22,458 nt of DNA from Planctomycetota bacterium (GCA_016793305.1 JAEUHU010000478.1:1-22458); one strand, 5' to 3'. Positions 15,190-22,458 are shown, counted from the first letter of the stretch. The notes: generated from the letters alone by a model not told the origin. Numbers and translations: made by a program.

Positions 15190-16770
15190 TCAGGTCTCGG
15201 GCAGGCCGTCGACGAACCGACGGATGCGCCGCGGGTTGTCGTCGCGCAGTTCGGCCGGCAACAGGTCGTGCGGCCAGTCCTGCCAGCACGCCGGCCGCAC
15301 CCAGCGGCGGATCGACGTCGTGCCGACCGCCGAGAAGCGCGCGTCGCTGGCCGCCGGCCACGGCCCGCCGTGCACCATCGCCGGACACACCTCGACGCCG
15401 GTCGGGACCCCGTTGGCGATCAGCCGTCCGACGCGTTGTCGCAGGCTCGCCGCGACGTCGGCGAAGGCCATGAAGTCGTCGCCGTCCCCGTGCACCGTCG
15501 CGGTCAGGTGCCCGTGCAGCGTCTCGACCAGGGCCAGCAGCTCGCGGCGATCGCGACAACGCACCGCCAGCACCGCCGGGCCGAAGATCTCGCTGCGCAG
15601 CCGCGGTGTCGCCAGCACCACGTCGGCGCGGGCCGCGAGCAACGTCGGACAGACCGACGTGGCCGCCGCACTCGCGCCACTGGCGCGCGCCAGCACGTCG
15701 ACCGGCAGCGCCGCGACCTCGGCGAGCGCCCGTTCGTAGTTGGCACGGATCGTCGTGTGCACCGCGGGCCCGGCACTGCTGGCCGCGAGCTGCTGGCGCA
15801 GCGCTGCCACGAACGCCTCGTCGCCGACGCCGTCGAGCCAGGCGACGAGCCCCGGGCTCGTGCAGAACTGCCCCATCGCCAGGGTCGCCGACGCCGCCAG
15901 CTGCGCCGCGATCTGCGGGCCGCGCGCGGCCAAGGCCCGCGGCAACACCACGACCGGGTTCATCGAGCCCATCTCGGCGAACACCGGGATCGGGCTCGGC
16001 CGCGCCGCCGCGAGGTCGCACAAGGCGCGGCCGCCGGCGAGCGAGCCGGTGAAGCCGACCGCGGTGATCGCCGGATGCTGCACGAGCCATGCACCGGTCG
16101 CCGGCAGCCGGCCGTGCAGCAGCGAGAACGTGCCCGCCGGCAGCCCGAGCTTCGCCACGCACGCAGCGACCATCGTGCCGACCAGTTCGCTGGTGCCGGG
16201 ATGCGCGGGATGGCCCTTCACCACCACCGGACATCCGGCGGCCAGGGCCGACGCGGTGTCGCCACCGGCGACCGAGTAGGCGAGCGGGAAGTTCGAGGCG
16301 CCGAACACGGCGACCGGCCCGAGCGGCACCAGCATCGAACGCAGGTCGGGCTTCGGCATCGGCTGTCGCTGTGGCTCGGCGCGGTCGATGCGCGCCTCGA
16401 CCCACGAGCCTTCGTCGAGCAAGGCCGCGAACTGCAGCAGCTGGCCGACCGTGCGGCCCCGTTCGGCGTTGGCGCGTGCTTCCGGCAGGGCGGTCTCCGC
16501 GCAGTACCGTTGCACCAGTTCGTCGCCGAGCTGCAGCAGGCCGTCGGCGATCGCGCGCAGCAGCGCCGCACGTTCTGCTGGCGAGGCCGCCGCGAACGGC
16601 CCCGCCGCAGCTCCCGCCGCCGCACACGCAGCGGCGACCTGGGCTGGCGTCGCGTCGTGGTAGGACGGCACCAGCCGTCCCCCACCGAGCGGGTCGATCG
16701 CCGAGAACGCCTCGCCGCCGCTGCCCGCTTGCAGTCCGCCGGCGACGACATGGTGGCCGTGCAACGGCAT
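15190..16770 (-). CDS. Aldehyde dehydrogenase, 2,5-dioxovalerate (alpha-ketoglutarate semialdehyde) dehydrogenase type
   Basis: The 526-residue protein belongs to the NAD(P)-dependent aldehyde dehydrogenase superfamily. Asn160 in FGASNFPLAYS, Lys185 in VVVKGHPAHPGTS, Glu266 in FAEMGSMNPVVVLP and the nucleophile Cys303 in GQFCTSPGL are all in place. GHPAHPGTSELVG and EMGSMNPVVVLP are typical of enzymes that oxidise 2-oxoglutarate semialdehyde to 2-oxoglutarate, the last step of hydroxyproline, arabinose and glucarate catabolism. The ATG start shares one base with the upstream stop (TGATG), so it is translationally coupled to the DapA-family gene, which would supply its substrate. Specificity between the three pathways cannot be read from this gene alone. 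Confidence 0.88.
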   Translation of the reverse strand: MPLHGHHVVAGGLQAGSGGEAFSAIDPLGGGRLVPSYHDATPAQVAAACAAAGAAAGPFAAASPAERAALLRAIADGLLQLGDELVQRYCAETALPEARANAERGRTVGQLLQFAALLDEGSWVEARIDRAEPQRQPMPKPDLRSMLVPLGPVAVFGASNFPLAYSVAGGDTASALAAGCPVVVKGHPAHPGTSELVGTMVAACVAKLGLPAGTFSLLHGRLPATGAWLVQHPAITAVGFTGSLAGGRALCDLAAARPSPIPVFAEMGSMNPVVVLPRALAARGPQIAAQLAASATLAMGQFCTSPGLVAWLDGVGDEAFVAALRQQLAASSAGPAVHTTIRANYERALAEVAALPVDVLARASGASAAATSVCPTLLAARADVVLATPRLRSEIFGPAVLAVRCRDRRELLALVETLHGHLTATVHGDGDDFMAFADVAASLRQRVGRLIANGVPTGVEVCPAMVHGGPWPAASDARFSAVGTTSIRRWVRPACWQDWPHDLLPAELRDDNPRRIRRFVDGLPET

Positions 16771-17675
16771 CAGCGAGCCTCCGCCGGCAGGTTCTGCAGG
16801 GCCGTGCGGATCACGGTCAGCGCCTGCTCGCGCAACGGGCCCTGTACGAGCGTGCGCGGTGCGCGCACCCGTTCCTCACCCTGTCCGACCTGCTGCTGCA
16901 CCAATTTGATCAGCTGCACGAACTCCGGCACGGTGTCGAGGCGCAGCAGCGGCAGGAACCAGCGGTAGAGCAGGGCCGCCACGTCCCGCTGGCCCGAGCT
17001 CGCCAGCTCGAACAGCCGCACCGACGCGCGTGGGAACGCGTTGACGAGCCCGGCGACCCAGCCGACCGCACCCGCGGCTATGCCTTCGACCACCATGTCG
17101 TCCATGCCGACCAGCACGTCGAGCCGTTCGCCGAGCAGCGCCTTGATCGCCGTGACCCGCCGCGCGTCGCCGCTCGACTCCTTGACCGCGACCAGGTTCG
17201 GGTGGCGTTGCGCCAGCTCGGCGATCGCCGGCGGCGTGAAGTCGGTGCCGTAGGCCGGCGGGTTGTTGTAGAGCATGCACGGCAGATCGGTCGCCTCGAC
17301 CACGGCCCCGACGTGGGCGATCGCTTCGCGCAGCTCGCCCTTGTGCACGTAGGCGGGCAGCACCATCAGCCCGCGGCAACCGGCCGTGGCCGCGGCCTTC
17401 GCCAGCGCCACGGCCTGGCGCGTGCTCAGCGCGGCGATGCCAGGCAACACCGGGGCGTCGCCGCACGCCGCGACCAGGGTGTGCAGGATCGCGAGCTTCT
17501 CGTCCAGGTCGAGCGTGGCGCCTTCGCCGAGCGAGCCGAGCGGGATCACGCCGCGGCAGCCCGCCGCCAGCTGCCACTTCGCGTGGCGCGCGAGGAACGC
17601 GTGGTCGACGGTGTCGTCGGCGCGGAACGGCGTCGTGATCGCGGGCAGCACGTGACGGAACGGCGAGGGTCGCAT
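16770..17675 (-). CDS. DapA-family lyase, probable 1-pyrroline-4-hydroxy-2-carboxylate deaminase
   Basis: The 301-residue (beta/alpha)8 class I aldolase-type protein has the Schiff-base lysine in VAVKESSGD (Lys165), the catalytic tyrosine in LYNNPPAYGTD (Tyr136), and a GSLGEG loop at 47-52 where DapA proteins have GTTGE. The run from DLPCMLYNNPPAYG through GWVAGLVNAFP and LYRWFLPLL closely follows Pseudomonas LhpC-type hydroxyproline-pathway deaminases as I remember them. That family releases ammonia to give 2-oxoglutarate semialdehyde, the substrate of the next gene's product. 2-Keto-3-deoxy-arabonate or 5-keto-4-deoxyglucarate dehydratase are alternatives. I chose the ATG at 17673-17675 over an in-frame TTG nine bases earlier. 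No hydroxyproline epimerase or oxidase lies in the window. Confidence 0.85.
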   Translation of the reverse strand: MRPSPFRHVLPAITTPFRADDTVDHAFLARHAKWQLAAGCRGVIPLGSLGEGATLDLDEKLAILHTLVAACGDAPVLPGIAALSTRQAVALAKAAATAGCRGLMVLPAYVHKGELREAIAHVGAVVEATDLPCMLYNNPPAYGTDFTPPAIAELAQRHPNLVAVKESSGDARRVTAIKALLGERLDVLVGMDDMVVEGIAAGAVGWVAGLVNAFPRASVRLFELASSGQRDVAALLYRWFLPLLRLDTVPEFVQLIKLVQQQVGQGEERVRAPRTLVQGPLREQALTVIRTALQNLPAEAR

Positions 17676-17773
17676 GCACGGCAAGCGAACGGGGCGCAGC
17701 CGACGGGTGCAAGGCGCGGCCGCGAGTTCGGGGCGGCCAGGATCGCACCGGGCCGGCCGGTGCAGGGACGTGG

Positions 17774-17788
17774 TAGCGTGCCGCCGTG
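17774..17788 (+). promoter_or_regulatory. Candidate leaderless promoter: TAGCGT, six bases, GTG of thioesterase gene
   Basis: TAGCGT (17774-17779) lies exactly six bases before the GTG start, the same geometry as at rsmE. It sits in the 110-base divergent region shared with the DapA-family gene. No ribosome site or -35 box is evident. Confidence 0.45.
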
Positions 17789-18220
17789 GACTTCGCCGCC
17801 GCCGCCGCTCGTTTCGCCACGACCCCCGTGCACCGCCTGCTCGGCCTGCGCCTCGTCACCCGGGACGCGACCCAGGCCGTCGTGGCCCTGCCGATGCGCC
17901 CGGAGCTGCTGCAGGAGGCGGGCCTCGTGCAAGGTGGCCTGCTGGCCTCGCTCGCCGACGCCGCTGCTGTGTGGCTGCTGTGGCCCGACCTGCCCGCCGA
18001 TCGCACCATGACCGGCATCGACTGCAGCGTGCAGTTCCTGCGCGCCGCGCGCCCCGAGCACGGCGAACTGCTCGCGACCGCGGTGCTGCTGCGGGCCGGC
18101 CGCACCGTCGCCGTCGTCGACAGCCTCGTGAGCCAGGCCGGCCGCACGGTCGCGCGCGGCACGTTCACGTTCCTGCAGCAGGCACGGCAGCCTGCCGGCG
18201 AGCTGCCTACAGGAAGCTGA
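17786..18220 (+). CDS. PaaI-type hotdog-fold acyl-CoA thioesterase
   Basis: The 144-residue length and fold pattern fit the PaaI thioesterase family, cytoplasmic enzymes that hydrolyse acyl- or aryl-CoA. The hallmark helix reads LVQGGLLASLADAAAVWL (residues 47-64), where family members usually have HGG followed by an acidic residue; here the histidine is glutamine, while Asp59 is retained. TGIDCSVQFLRAARPEHGELLATA is the second strand region. The GTG start follows a TAGCGT box by six bases. The 3' end overlaps the convergent secreted-protein gene by 14 bases. Its substrate is unknown and it has no metabolic neighbour on the same strand. Confidence 0.85.
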   Translation: MDFAAAAARFATTPVHRLLGLRLVTRDATQAVVALPMRPELLQEAGLVQGGLLASLADAAAVWLLWPDLPADRTMTGIDCSVQFLRAARPEHGELLATAVLLRAGRTVAVVDSLVSQAGRTVARGTFTFLQQARQPAGELPTGS

Positions 18221-19592
18221 TGCCGGCCGGCGTCGACAGGATGCCGGTGCCGAGGTCGAGCGCCTGCACCGCCAGGTTGGTGCCCGCGAACAGGGTCGTC
18301 GAAAGCACCAGCAGCGGCGTGATCGTGTTGCCGAGCCCGTCGTTCGGGAAGAAGCCGATCAGGATCGGCGACGACAGACCGAGCTCGCCGAAGTAGGGCG
18401 CGCCCGACAGCGACGGGAACGTGCCGCCCGGCGTGTTCACCTCGAGCGACAACCCGACCACCGTGGTGCCGAACGGCGTGCCGCCACTGGTCTGCCACTG
18501 GATCACCGTCTGGCCGCTCCCGGCGGTGTGCAGGTTGCGGGGGTAGTTGTGCATCGTGGGCGTCGGCGCCTGGAACGGGACCAGCGCCAGCCCACCCGGT
18601 CCATTGGTGCCCGTGCTGTCTGGCAGCCAGCCGAGCTGGTCGCCCTGGGTCGCGATCGTCGAGCCCATCGGCACGCCGTTGATCACCGCGATGCTGCCAC
18701 CACCGGCGGTGCTGACGATCGCGCCGTCGTTGCTGAAGTCGCTCCAGACGAACAGCAGGTTCGGCACCTGCACCGACGGATCGAACGACGCCGGGAACGT
18801 GCCGCCGTTCGGATCGATCTCGAGGCCCGACAGCTGGAACGACGTCGTCACCGTGCCGCCGACCGAGGTGCGGAAGCCACTGTTGTTGACCATCGCGATC
18901 AGGCCGGCCTCGGTCGCGACGCGCACCACGCTGCCCGGCAGGATCGAAGCGACGTTGCCGTTCCCGTCGTAGGTGATCGCGCTGCCCGGGATCATCAGCA
19001 CGTCGCCGTCGAGCGCGCTGCCGAACGCGAGCGTCTCGCTGCCCGCGAACGAAAGGAACAGATCGCCCGCGGCGGACTGTGCCAGCGAGTCGAGATTCAG
19101 CGACGTGCCGCTGACCCCGACCTGCAGCACCGCATCGCTGAGGAACACCTCGCGCACCCCCTGCGCCGCATAGCGCACGACGTCGCTGGTGGTGACCCCT
19201 GGGAAGTTCGCGCTGGTCGCGTTGATGCTGAAGAACACGTCGCGCGGGGTCACCGGAGCGGGCGTGGTCGCCTTCACGAAGATCGCGTCGATGCGACCGT
19301 GCGGCGCGTCCACCGAGGCGTCGACATAGGTGCCGTCGTTGTCGACGTCGCCGAGGTAGAACCAGGCGAGCCCGTTCGGCAGGAACGGCTTCGCGGTGTA
19401 GAAGGTGCCCGGCAGCGGCGTGACCTCGTAGACCTCGTCGTTGGCGATCAGGTCGAGTTCGAAGGCGTCGAGGCCGAGCGTGTTCTCGTCGGACGACCCG
19501 GAGGTCATCAGGATCGTGTGCTGCGCGGGCGCCAGGGCGGCGAGGAGCGAGACGGCGGCGAAGCCGAGCGGGAGCAGGTCGGTGCGGATCAC
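18207..19592 (-). CDS. Secreted beta-rich protein of unknown function
   Basis: The 461-residue product has a signal peptide (MIRTDLLPLGFAAVSLLAALAPAQ). The mature part is rich in Gly, Thr, Ser, Asp and Val, has no cysteine, and looks like a beta-sandwich or propeller surface protein. Features include an acidic GDVDNDGTYVDASVD loop (81-95) resembling calcium-binding dockerin or thrombospondin loops. Two similar segments occur, GLEIDPNGGTFPAS (256-269) and LSLEVNTPGGTFPSL (381-395), suggesting an internal duplication. The C-terminus, TPLLVLSTTLFAGTNLAVQALD, is a hydrophobic beta pattern that could be a surface-attachment or secretion module. I chose GTG 19590-19592 because AAGGAG lies eight bases upstream. 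No function is recognised. Confidence 0.82.
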   Translation of the reverse strand: MIRTDLLPLGFAAVSLLAALAPAQHTILMTSGSSDENTLGLDAFELDLIANDEVYEVTPLPGTFYTAKPFLPNGLAWFYLGDVDNDGTYVDASVDAPHGRIDAIFVKATTPAPVTPRDVFFSINATSANFPGVTTSDVVRYAAQGVREVFLSDAVLQVGVSGTSLNLDSLAQSAAGDLFLSFAGSETLAFGSALDGDVLMIPGSAITYDGNGNVASILPGSVVRVATEAGLIAMVNNSGFRTSVGGTVTTSFQLSGLEIDPNGGTFPASFDPSVQVPNLLFVWSDFSNDGAIVSTAGGGSIAVINGVPMGSTIATQGDQLGWLPDSTGTNGPGGLALVPFQAPTPTMHNYPRNLHTAGSGQTVIQWQTSGGTPFGTTVVGLSLEVNTPGGTFPSLSGAPYFGELGLSSPILIGFFPNDGLGNTITPLLVLSTTLFAGTNLAVQALDLGTGILSTPAGISFL

Positions 19593-19600
19593 GGAAGGGT

Positions 19601-19606
19601 CTCCTT
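19601..19606 (-). promoter_or_regulatory. Strong ribosome binding site (AAGGAG) for the secreted beta-rich protein
   Basis: AAGGAG lies eight bases before GTG 19592, an ideal spacing. It decides the start, since the open frame continues far upstream, and contrasts with the apparently leaderless genes nearby. Confidence 0.75.
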
Positions 19607-19736
19607 GGGATTTGCCGGACCACGACGTGCGATCCGGATCGATCAGTGCAGCCGGGCGGCCGCGATTGGGAAGCCCCGCCGACCAAGGAACGTTTGCCCG
19701 GCGGAACGCCCGCGTGCGCCAAGGCCGGTCCGCCGC

Positions 19737-19751
19737 GATCATCCGCGCATG
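19737..19751 (+). promoter_or_regulatory. Weak candidate leaderless promoter: GATCAT, six bases, ATG of hydrolase gene
   Basis: GATCAT (19737-19742), followed by CCGCGC and ATG, keeps the A at position 2, the T at position 6 and the six-base spacing seen at rsmE, but lacks the first T. Support is weak on its own. Confidence 0.25.
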
Positions 19752-20354
19752 CTCGCCCACCGCCGCAGTGGCCCCACCACCGCCCGCGCCACCGTCGTGC
19801 TGGCGCACGGTGCCGGTGCCGGCATGGACCACCCGTTCCTGGTCGCGGTCGCCGACGGGCTCGCCGCGGCGGGTCTCGCGGTGCTGCGCTTCGACTTCCC
19901 GTATCGCACCGACGGACGCAAGGTCCCGGACCGCTGGCCCGTGCTGCAGGCGGCGATGCGCGACGCGGTGGCGATGGCGGCCCCGGGCCCGATCGTGCTC
20001 GCCGGCAAGTCGATGGGCGGCCGCGTCGCCACCACGCTCGCCGACGAACTCGGCGCGCTGGCCGTGGTGGTGTTCGGCTATCCGTTCCACCCGCCGAAGG
20101 AGCCGCAGCGCCTGCGCACCGAGCACCTCGCGACGCTGCGCACGCCGACCCTGATCCTGCAGGGCGAACGCGACGAGTTCGGCACGCGCGACGAAGTGGC
20201 GGGCTACCCGCTGGCACCGTCGATCACCGTGCAGTGGTTCGCCGACGGCGACCATTCGCTGGTGCCGCGGGTGCGCAGCGGCCACACCAAGGCGGGGCAT
20301 CTCGCGAATGCGATCGACAGCGCCGCCCGGTTCGTCGCCGAACACCTACGCTGA
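19749..20354 (+). CDS. Alpha/beta hydrolase, TEX30/KANL3-like (dienelactone hydrolase clan)
   Basis: The 201-residue protein has the oxyanion region VVLAHGAGAGMDHPFL (16-31), FDFPYR at 48-53, the nucleophile elbow GKSMGGR (Ser88 within 86-92), an acid in GERDEFGT (Asp142), and the catalytic histidine in DGDHSL (His169). This arrangement is typical of the small TEX30/KANL3-type family found in many bacteria, whose substrates are mostly unknown. No signal peptide is evident, so it is cytoplasmic. The open frame extends upstream without conserved sequence; the ATG at 19749 gives the normal family N-terminus. It is divergent from the secreted protein and convergent with the DUF3500 gene. Confidence 0.88.
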   Translation: MLAHRRSGPTTARATVVLAHGAGAGMDHPFLVAVADGLAAAGLAVLRFDFPYRTDGRKVPDRWPVLQAAMRDAVAMAAPGPIVLAGKSMGGRVATTLADELGALAVVVFGYPFHPPKEPQRLRTEHLATLRTPTLILQGERDEFGTRDEVAGYPLAPSITVQWFADGDHSLVPRVRSGHTKAGHLANAIDSAARFVAEHLR

Positions 20355-20364
20355 CGCGGCAGGC

Positions 20365-20961
20365 TCAGCGAGGGGCGAGCGTGTTGCCGACCCGGTCGGC
20401 GAGCCACGGCTCGGCGGCGTCGTTCGCGAAGTCGCGCCACGCGGCGTGCTCGGTGCCGTCCGCGGTGCGCAGCCACTCGGCGACGAAGCGATCCCCGTGC
20501 AACCGCAGGTAGCACGGCCCGCCGAGGCGCTCGGCCCCGGCCCACGCGAACGACAGGTCGGCCCGGTGGGCGGACGCGGCCTGCAGCGCCGGGCCGGCGT
20601 CGGCGGCGTGGTGGCGCGCGGCGGCCTGCTCGACGAGGCGCCACAACACGGCCTGCGCCACCGGCTCGAGGTCGGCGAAGCGCACGCCGCGGCCGGCGAC
20701 GATCGCGGTCGGCGGCACCGCACGGCGCAGCAGGAACTGCGCCTCGGGCCGTTCGCCGAGCACCGCGGCCCGTCGCTGCGTCTCGGGCAGCAGCAACAGC
20801 AGGGAGCGCGCCAGCAGCTCCTCGCCGTCGGCGGCCACCGGCAGCAGCAAAGGCTCGGCACGCGGGGCGGCGCGCACCGGCGACGGAGCGCTCGACCACA
20901 GCGCGAAGCCGAGCACCAGAGCGACCACGAGCCCGAGCGAGACGGCGAACGGCGCCTGCAT
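20365..20961 (-). CDS. Compact DUF3500-like protein with N-terminal hydrophobic segment
   Basis: The 198-residue protein has a signal peptide or membrane anchor (FAVSLGLVVALVLGFALW, residues 5-22). The part from about 137 to 178 reads LSFAWAGAERLGGPCYLRLH, then FVAEWL, then HAAWRDF. This follows the C-terminal signature of DUF3500 proteins (FAWAG, YYRIxGPxFLIEY, HxVWRDF). Upstream, LLLLLPETQRRAAVL and GVRFADLEPVAQAVLWRLVE resemble the N-terminal DUF3500 helices. The central GHHLS-containing part of the full-length family (usually over 300 residues) appears to be missing, so this is a shortened relative. It begins 7 bases after the sucA stop and is probably in the same transcript. Molecular function is unknown. 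Confidence 0.75.
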   Translation of the reverse strand: MQAPFAVSLGLVVALVLGFALWSSAPSPVRAAPRAEPLLLPVAADGEELLARSLLLLLPETQRRAAVLGERPEAQFLLRRAVPPTAIVAGRGVRFADLEPVAQAVLWRLVEQAAARHHAADAGPALQAASAHRADLSFAWAGAERLGGPCYLRLHGDRFVAEWLRTADGTEHAAWRDFANDAAEPWLADRVGNTLAPR

Positions 20962-20968
20962 GGCGACC

Positions 20969-22458
20969 TCAGCGGGCCAGCGCCGCTGCGACCAGCGCCG
21001 CCTGTTCGGCCTTGTGCTTCACCGACGACCCTGTAGCGGGGCTCGCGGCGGCCCGGCGCGACGAGCACGAAGCGAACGGGAAACGATCGCGCGCGAAGGT
21101 CCACGCTCCCATGTTGGCCGGTTCCTCCTGGCACCAGACGAACTCGGCGGCCGCGTACTTCGTGCGCAACGCCTGCATCGCGCTGGCCGGCCACGGATAG
21201 AGCAGTTCCAGGCGGACCAGCGCCACGCTGCGATCGTCGCCACGGGCTTCCAGCAGGTCGTAGAAGACCTTGCCGGTGCAGCAGACCACCCGGCGCACGG
21301 CCTTCGGGTCGGCGACCGTCGCGTCGTCGCGCACCGTCACGAAGCCACCGGATGCGAACTCGACGGCGTCGTTGCCGGCCTCCTTCTGGCGCAGCAGGCT
21401 CTTCGGCGTCATCACGATCAGCGGCTTCTTGTCGCTGTCGAGCGCCTGGGCGCGCAACAGCTGGAAGTAGGCCAGCGCGCACGACGGGTTGGCGACGCGC
21501 AGGTTGTTCTCGGCGCAGAGCTGCAGGAAGCGCTCGAGGCGCGCACTGCTGTGCTCGGGACCCTGGCCGTCGTAGCCGTGCGGCAGCAGCATCACGAGGC
21601 CACTCTGCTGGTTCCACTTCGCTTCGCCGGCGGCGAGGAACTGGTCGATCTGGATCTGCGCCCCGTTGCAGAAGTCGCCGAACTGCGCCTCCCACAAGGT
21701 GAGCCCGTGCGGTGTGGTCGTGCTGTAGCCGTACTCGAAGCCGAGTGCGGCCTCTTCGCTGAGCAGCGAGTCGACCACGACGAAGCGCGCCTGGCCCGGT
21801 TGCAGGTGGTTCAGCGCCACACGCCGGCGATTGTCGGTCGCGTCGTAGAGCGCGGCGTGCCGCTGGCTGAAGGTGCCGCGACCGCAGTCCTGTCCCGCGA
21901 GCCGCACCGGCACCCCGCTGGTCACCAAGCTCGCGAACGCGAGGGTCTCGGCGGTCGCGAAGTCGACCGGCTGCTTGCCGGCGAGCATCTCGGCGCGCCG
22001 CAGCAGCACGCCCTTCACCTTCGGGTGCGGCGTGAAGTCGGCCGGCCATTCGAGCAGCCGCTGGTTCAGCTGCTGGAGCGTCGACAACGGCACCGCCGGC
22101 ACCACCGGCTGCCATTCGTGGTCCTCGGTCGGGGCCGGCAACGTGAACGACGGCGCCTCGGTGGCGCGCACCGTGTCGAGCGCCTGCTTCAGGTGTTGCT
22201 GCACCTTCTGGTCGTAGCCGGCCAGGTCCTCGGCCTTCAGCACGCCGGCTCGGATCAGGTACTGCTGGTAGATCTTGCGCACCGTCGGGTGCTGCTCGAT
22301 CTGCTTGTAGAGCAGCGGCTGCGTGTAGCTCGGCTCGTCGCCTTCGTTGTGGCCGTGGCGGCGGTAGCAGACGATGTCGAGCACCACGTCGCGGTGGAAG
22401 CGTGCGCGATACTCCATCGCCAGCCGGACCATGCGCACCGCTGCCAGCGGGTCGTCGC
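20969..22458 (-). CDS. sucA: 2-oxoglutarate dehydrogenase E1 component (SucA), C-terminal half, 5' end outside window
   Basis: SucA is the thiamine-diphosphate-dependent decarboxylase of the TCA-cycle 2-oxoglutarate dehydrogenase complex in the cytoplasm. About 496 codons are visible, starting in the frame DDPLAAVRMVRLAMEYR at the window edge. Strong family segments are CYRRHGHNEGDEPSYTQPLLY, RLAGQDCGRGTFSQRHA, LSEEAALGFEYGYS, WEAQFGDFCNGAQIQIDQF, LLPHGYDGQGPEHSSARLERFLQ and the C-terminal EEPANMGAW. Full-length E1 is about 900-950 residues, so roughly the first 430 lie outside. The DapA-family/dehydrogenase pair nearby also yields 2-oxoglutarate, though on a separate transcript. Confidence 0.97.
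   Translation of the reverse strand, partial: DDPLAAVRMVRLAMEYRARFHRDVVLDIVCYRRHGHNEGDEPSYTQPLLYKQIEQHPTVRKIYQQYLIRAGVLKAEDLAGYDQKVQQHLKQALDTVRATEAPSFTLPAPTEDHEWQPVVPAVPLSTLQQLNQRLLEWPADFTPHPKVKGVLLRRAEMLAGKQPVDFATAETLAFASLVTSGVPVRLAGQDCGRGTFSQRHAALYDATDNRRRVALNHLQPGQARFVVVDSLLSEEAALGFEYGYSTTTPHGLTLWEAQFGDFCNGAQIQIDQFLAAGEAKWNQQSGLVMLLPHGYDGQGPEHSSARLERFLQLCAENNLRVANPSCALAYFQLLRAQALDSDKKPLIVMTPKSLLRQKEAGNDAVEFASGGFVTVRDDATVADPKAVRRVVCCTGKVFYDLLEARGDDRSVALVRLELLYPWPASAMQALRTKYAAAEFVWCQEEPANMGAWTFARDRFPFASCSSRRAAASPATGSSVKHKAEQAALVAAALAR

Noticed and set aside
12806..15739. 977-codon open frame on the plus strand
   Set aside because: It overlaps the CAP and peroxidase genes in a different frame and has a low-complexity Arg/Ala/Pro translation, so it is a shadow frame.
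16876..20217. 1113-codon minus-strand open frame
   Set aside because: It runs through the secreted-protein and DapA-family genes in a different frame and crosses the plus-strand thioesterase gene. It has no coherent domain content.
1..22458. CRISPR arrays, tRNA or rRNA genes, insertion sequences, phage or defence genes
   Set aside because: I looked for direct repeats with spacers, cloverleaf-like stretches, terminal inverted repeats and transposase or nuclease motifs and saw none. A covariance-model scan would be needed to exclude small RNAs.

Overview
The window is about 22.5 kb of very GC-rich DNA. It is packed with genes and carries 21 protein-coding genes, two of them cut by the window ends. 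No stretch of more than 300 bases lacks a gene; the longest gaps are about 160 bases. I saw no rRNA, tRNA, CRISPR array, insertion sequence, phage gene or integrase. The genes look like a bacterial chromosome core mixed with lineage-specific secreted proteins. The best guess for the host is a deep-branching member of the Planctomycetota. This rests on a C-terminal beta-rich module on the di-haem peroxidase that resembles one I associate with secreted planctomycete proteins, on cysteine-free secreted proteins, on a compact DUF3500 protein, and on a high share of GTG starts. It is inference from memory, not a computed placement.

Layout. Bases 1-3050, minus strand: pssA, then a fused folK-panC, then ispE (cut at the left edge), covering phospholipid, folate/pantothenate and isoprenoid synthesis. 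Bases 3144-4882, plus strand: rsmE coupled by a GTGA overlap to a degenerate Gfo/Idh/MocA oxidoreductase. Bases 4995-6605, plus strand: a long exported or anchored helical protein ending in a TlpA-like thioredoxin domain. Bases 6707-11300, minus strand: a five-gene nucleotide-sugar operon (UDP-glucuronate 4-epimerase-like, WbpP/GalE-like epimerase, rfbA, rfbD, rfbB) for surface glycans; rfbC is absent. Bases 11404-13376, plus strand: two overlapping genes for secreted proteins (HEAT-like, and coiled region plus CAP domain). Bases 13539-15182, plus strand: a secreted di-haem cytochrome c peroxidase/MauG-type protein with the extra C-terminal module. Bases 15190-17675, minus strand: a DapA-family deaminase/dehydratase coupled to an alpha-ketoglutarate-semialdehyde dehydrogenase type enzyme, which together could turn hydroxyproline- or sugar-acid-derived intermediates into 2-oxoglutarate. 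Bases 17786-18220, plus strand: a PaaI-type thioesterase. Bases 18207-19592, minus strand: a secreted beta-rich protein of unknown role. Bases 19749-20354, plus strand: a TEX30/KANL3-like alpha/beta hydrolase. Bases 20365-22458, minus strand: the C-terminal half of sucA (2-oxoglutarate dehydrogenase E1), followed 7 bases later by a compact DUF3500 protein.

Expression signals. Neighbouring genes are often coupled by ATGA, GTGA or TGATG overlaps. About half of the starts are GTG. Several genes that open a transcription unit carry a TANNNT-like box exactly six bases before the start codon, which suggests leaderless mRNAs. A few genes instead have clear Shine-Dalgarno sequences. No single spectacular new system stands out. 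The observations most worth a second look are the FolK-PanC fusion, the leaderless-promoter pattern, the HEAT/CAP secreted pair, the peroxidase with the extra C-terminal module, and the compact DUF3500 gene behind sucA.
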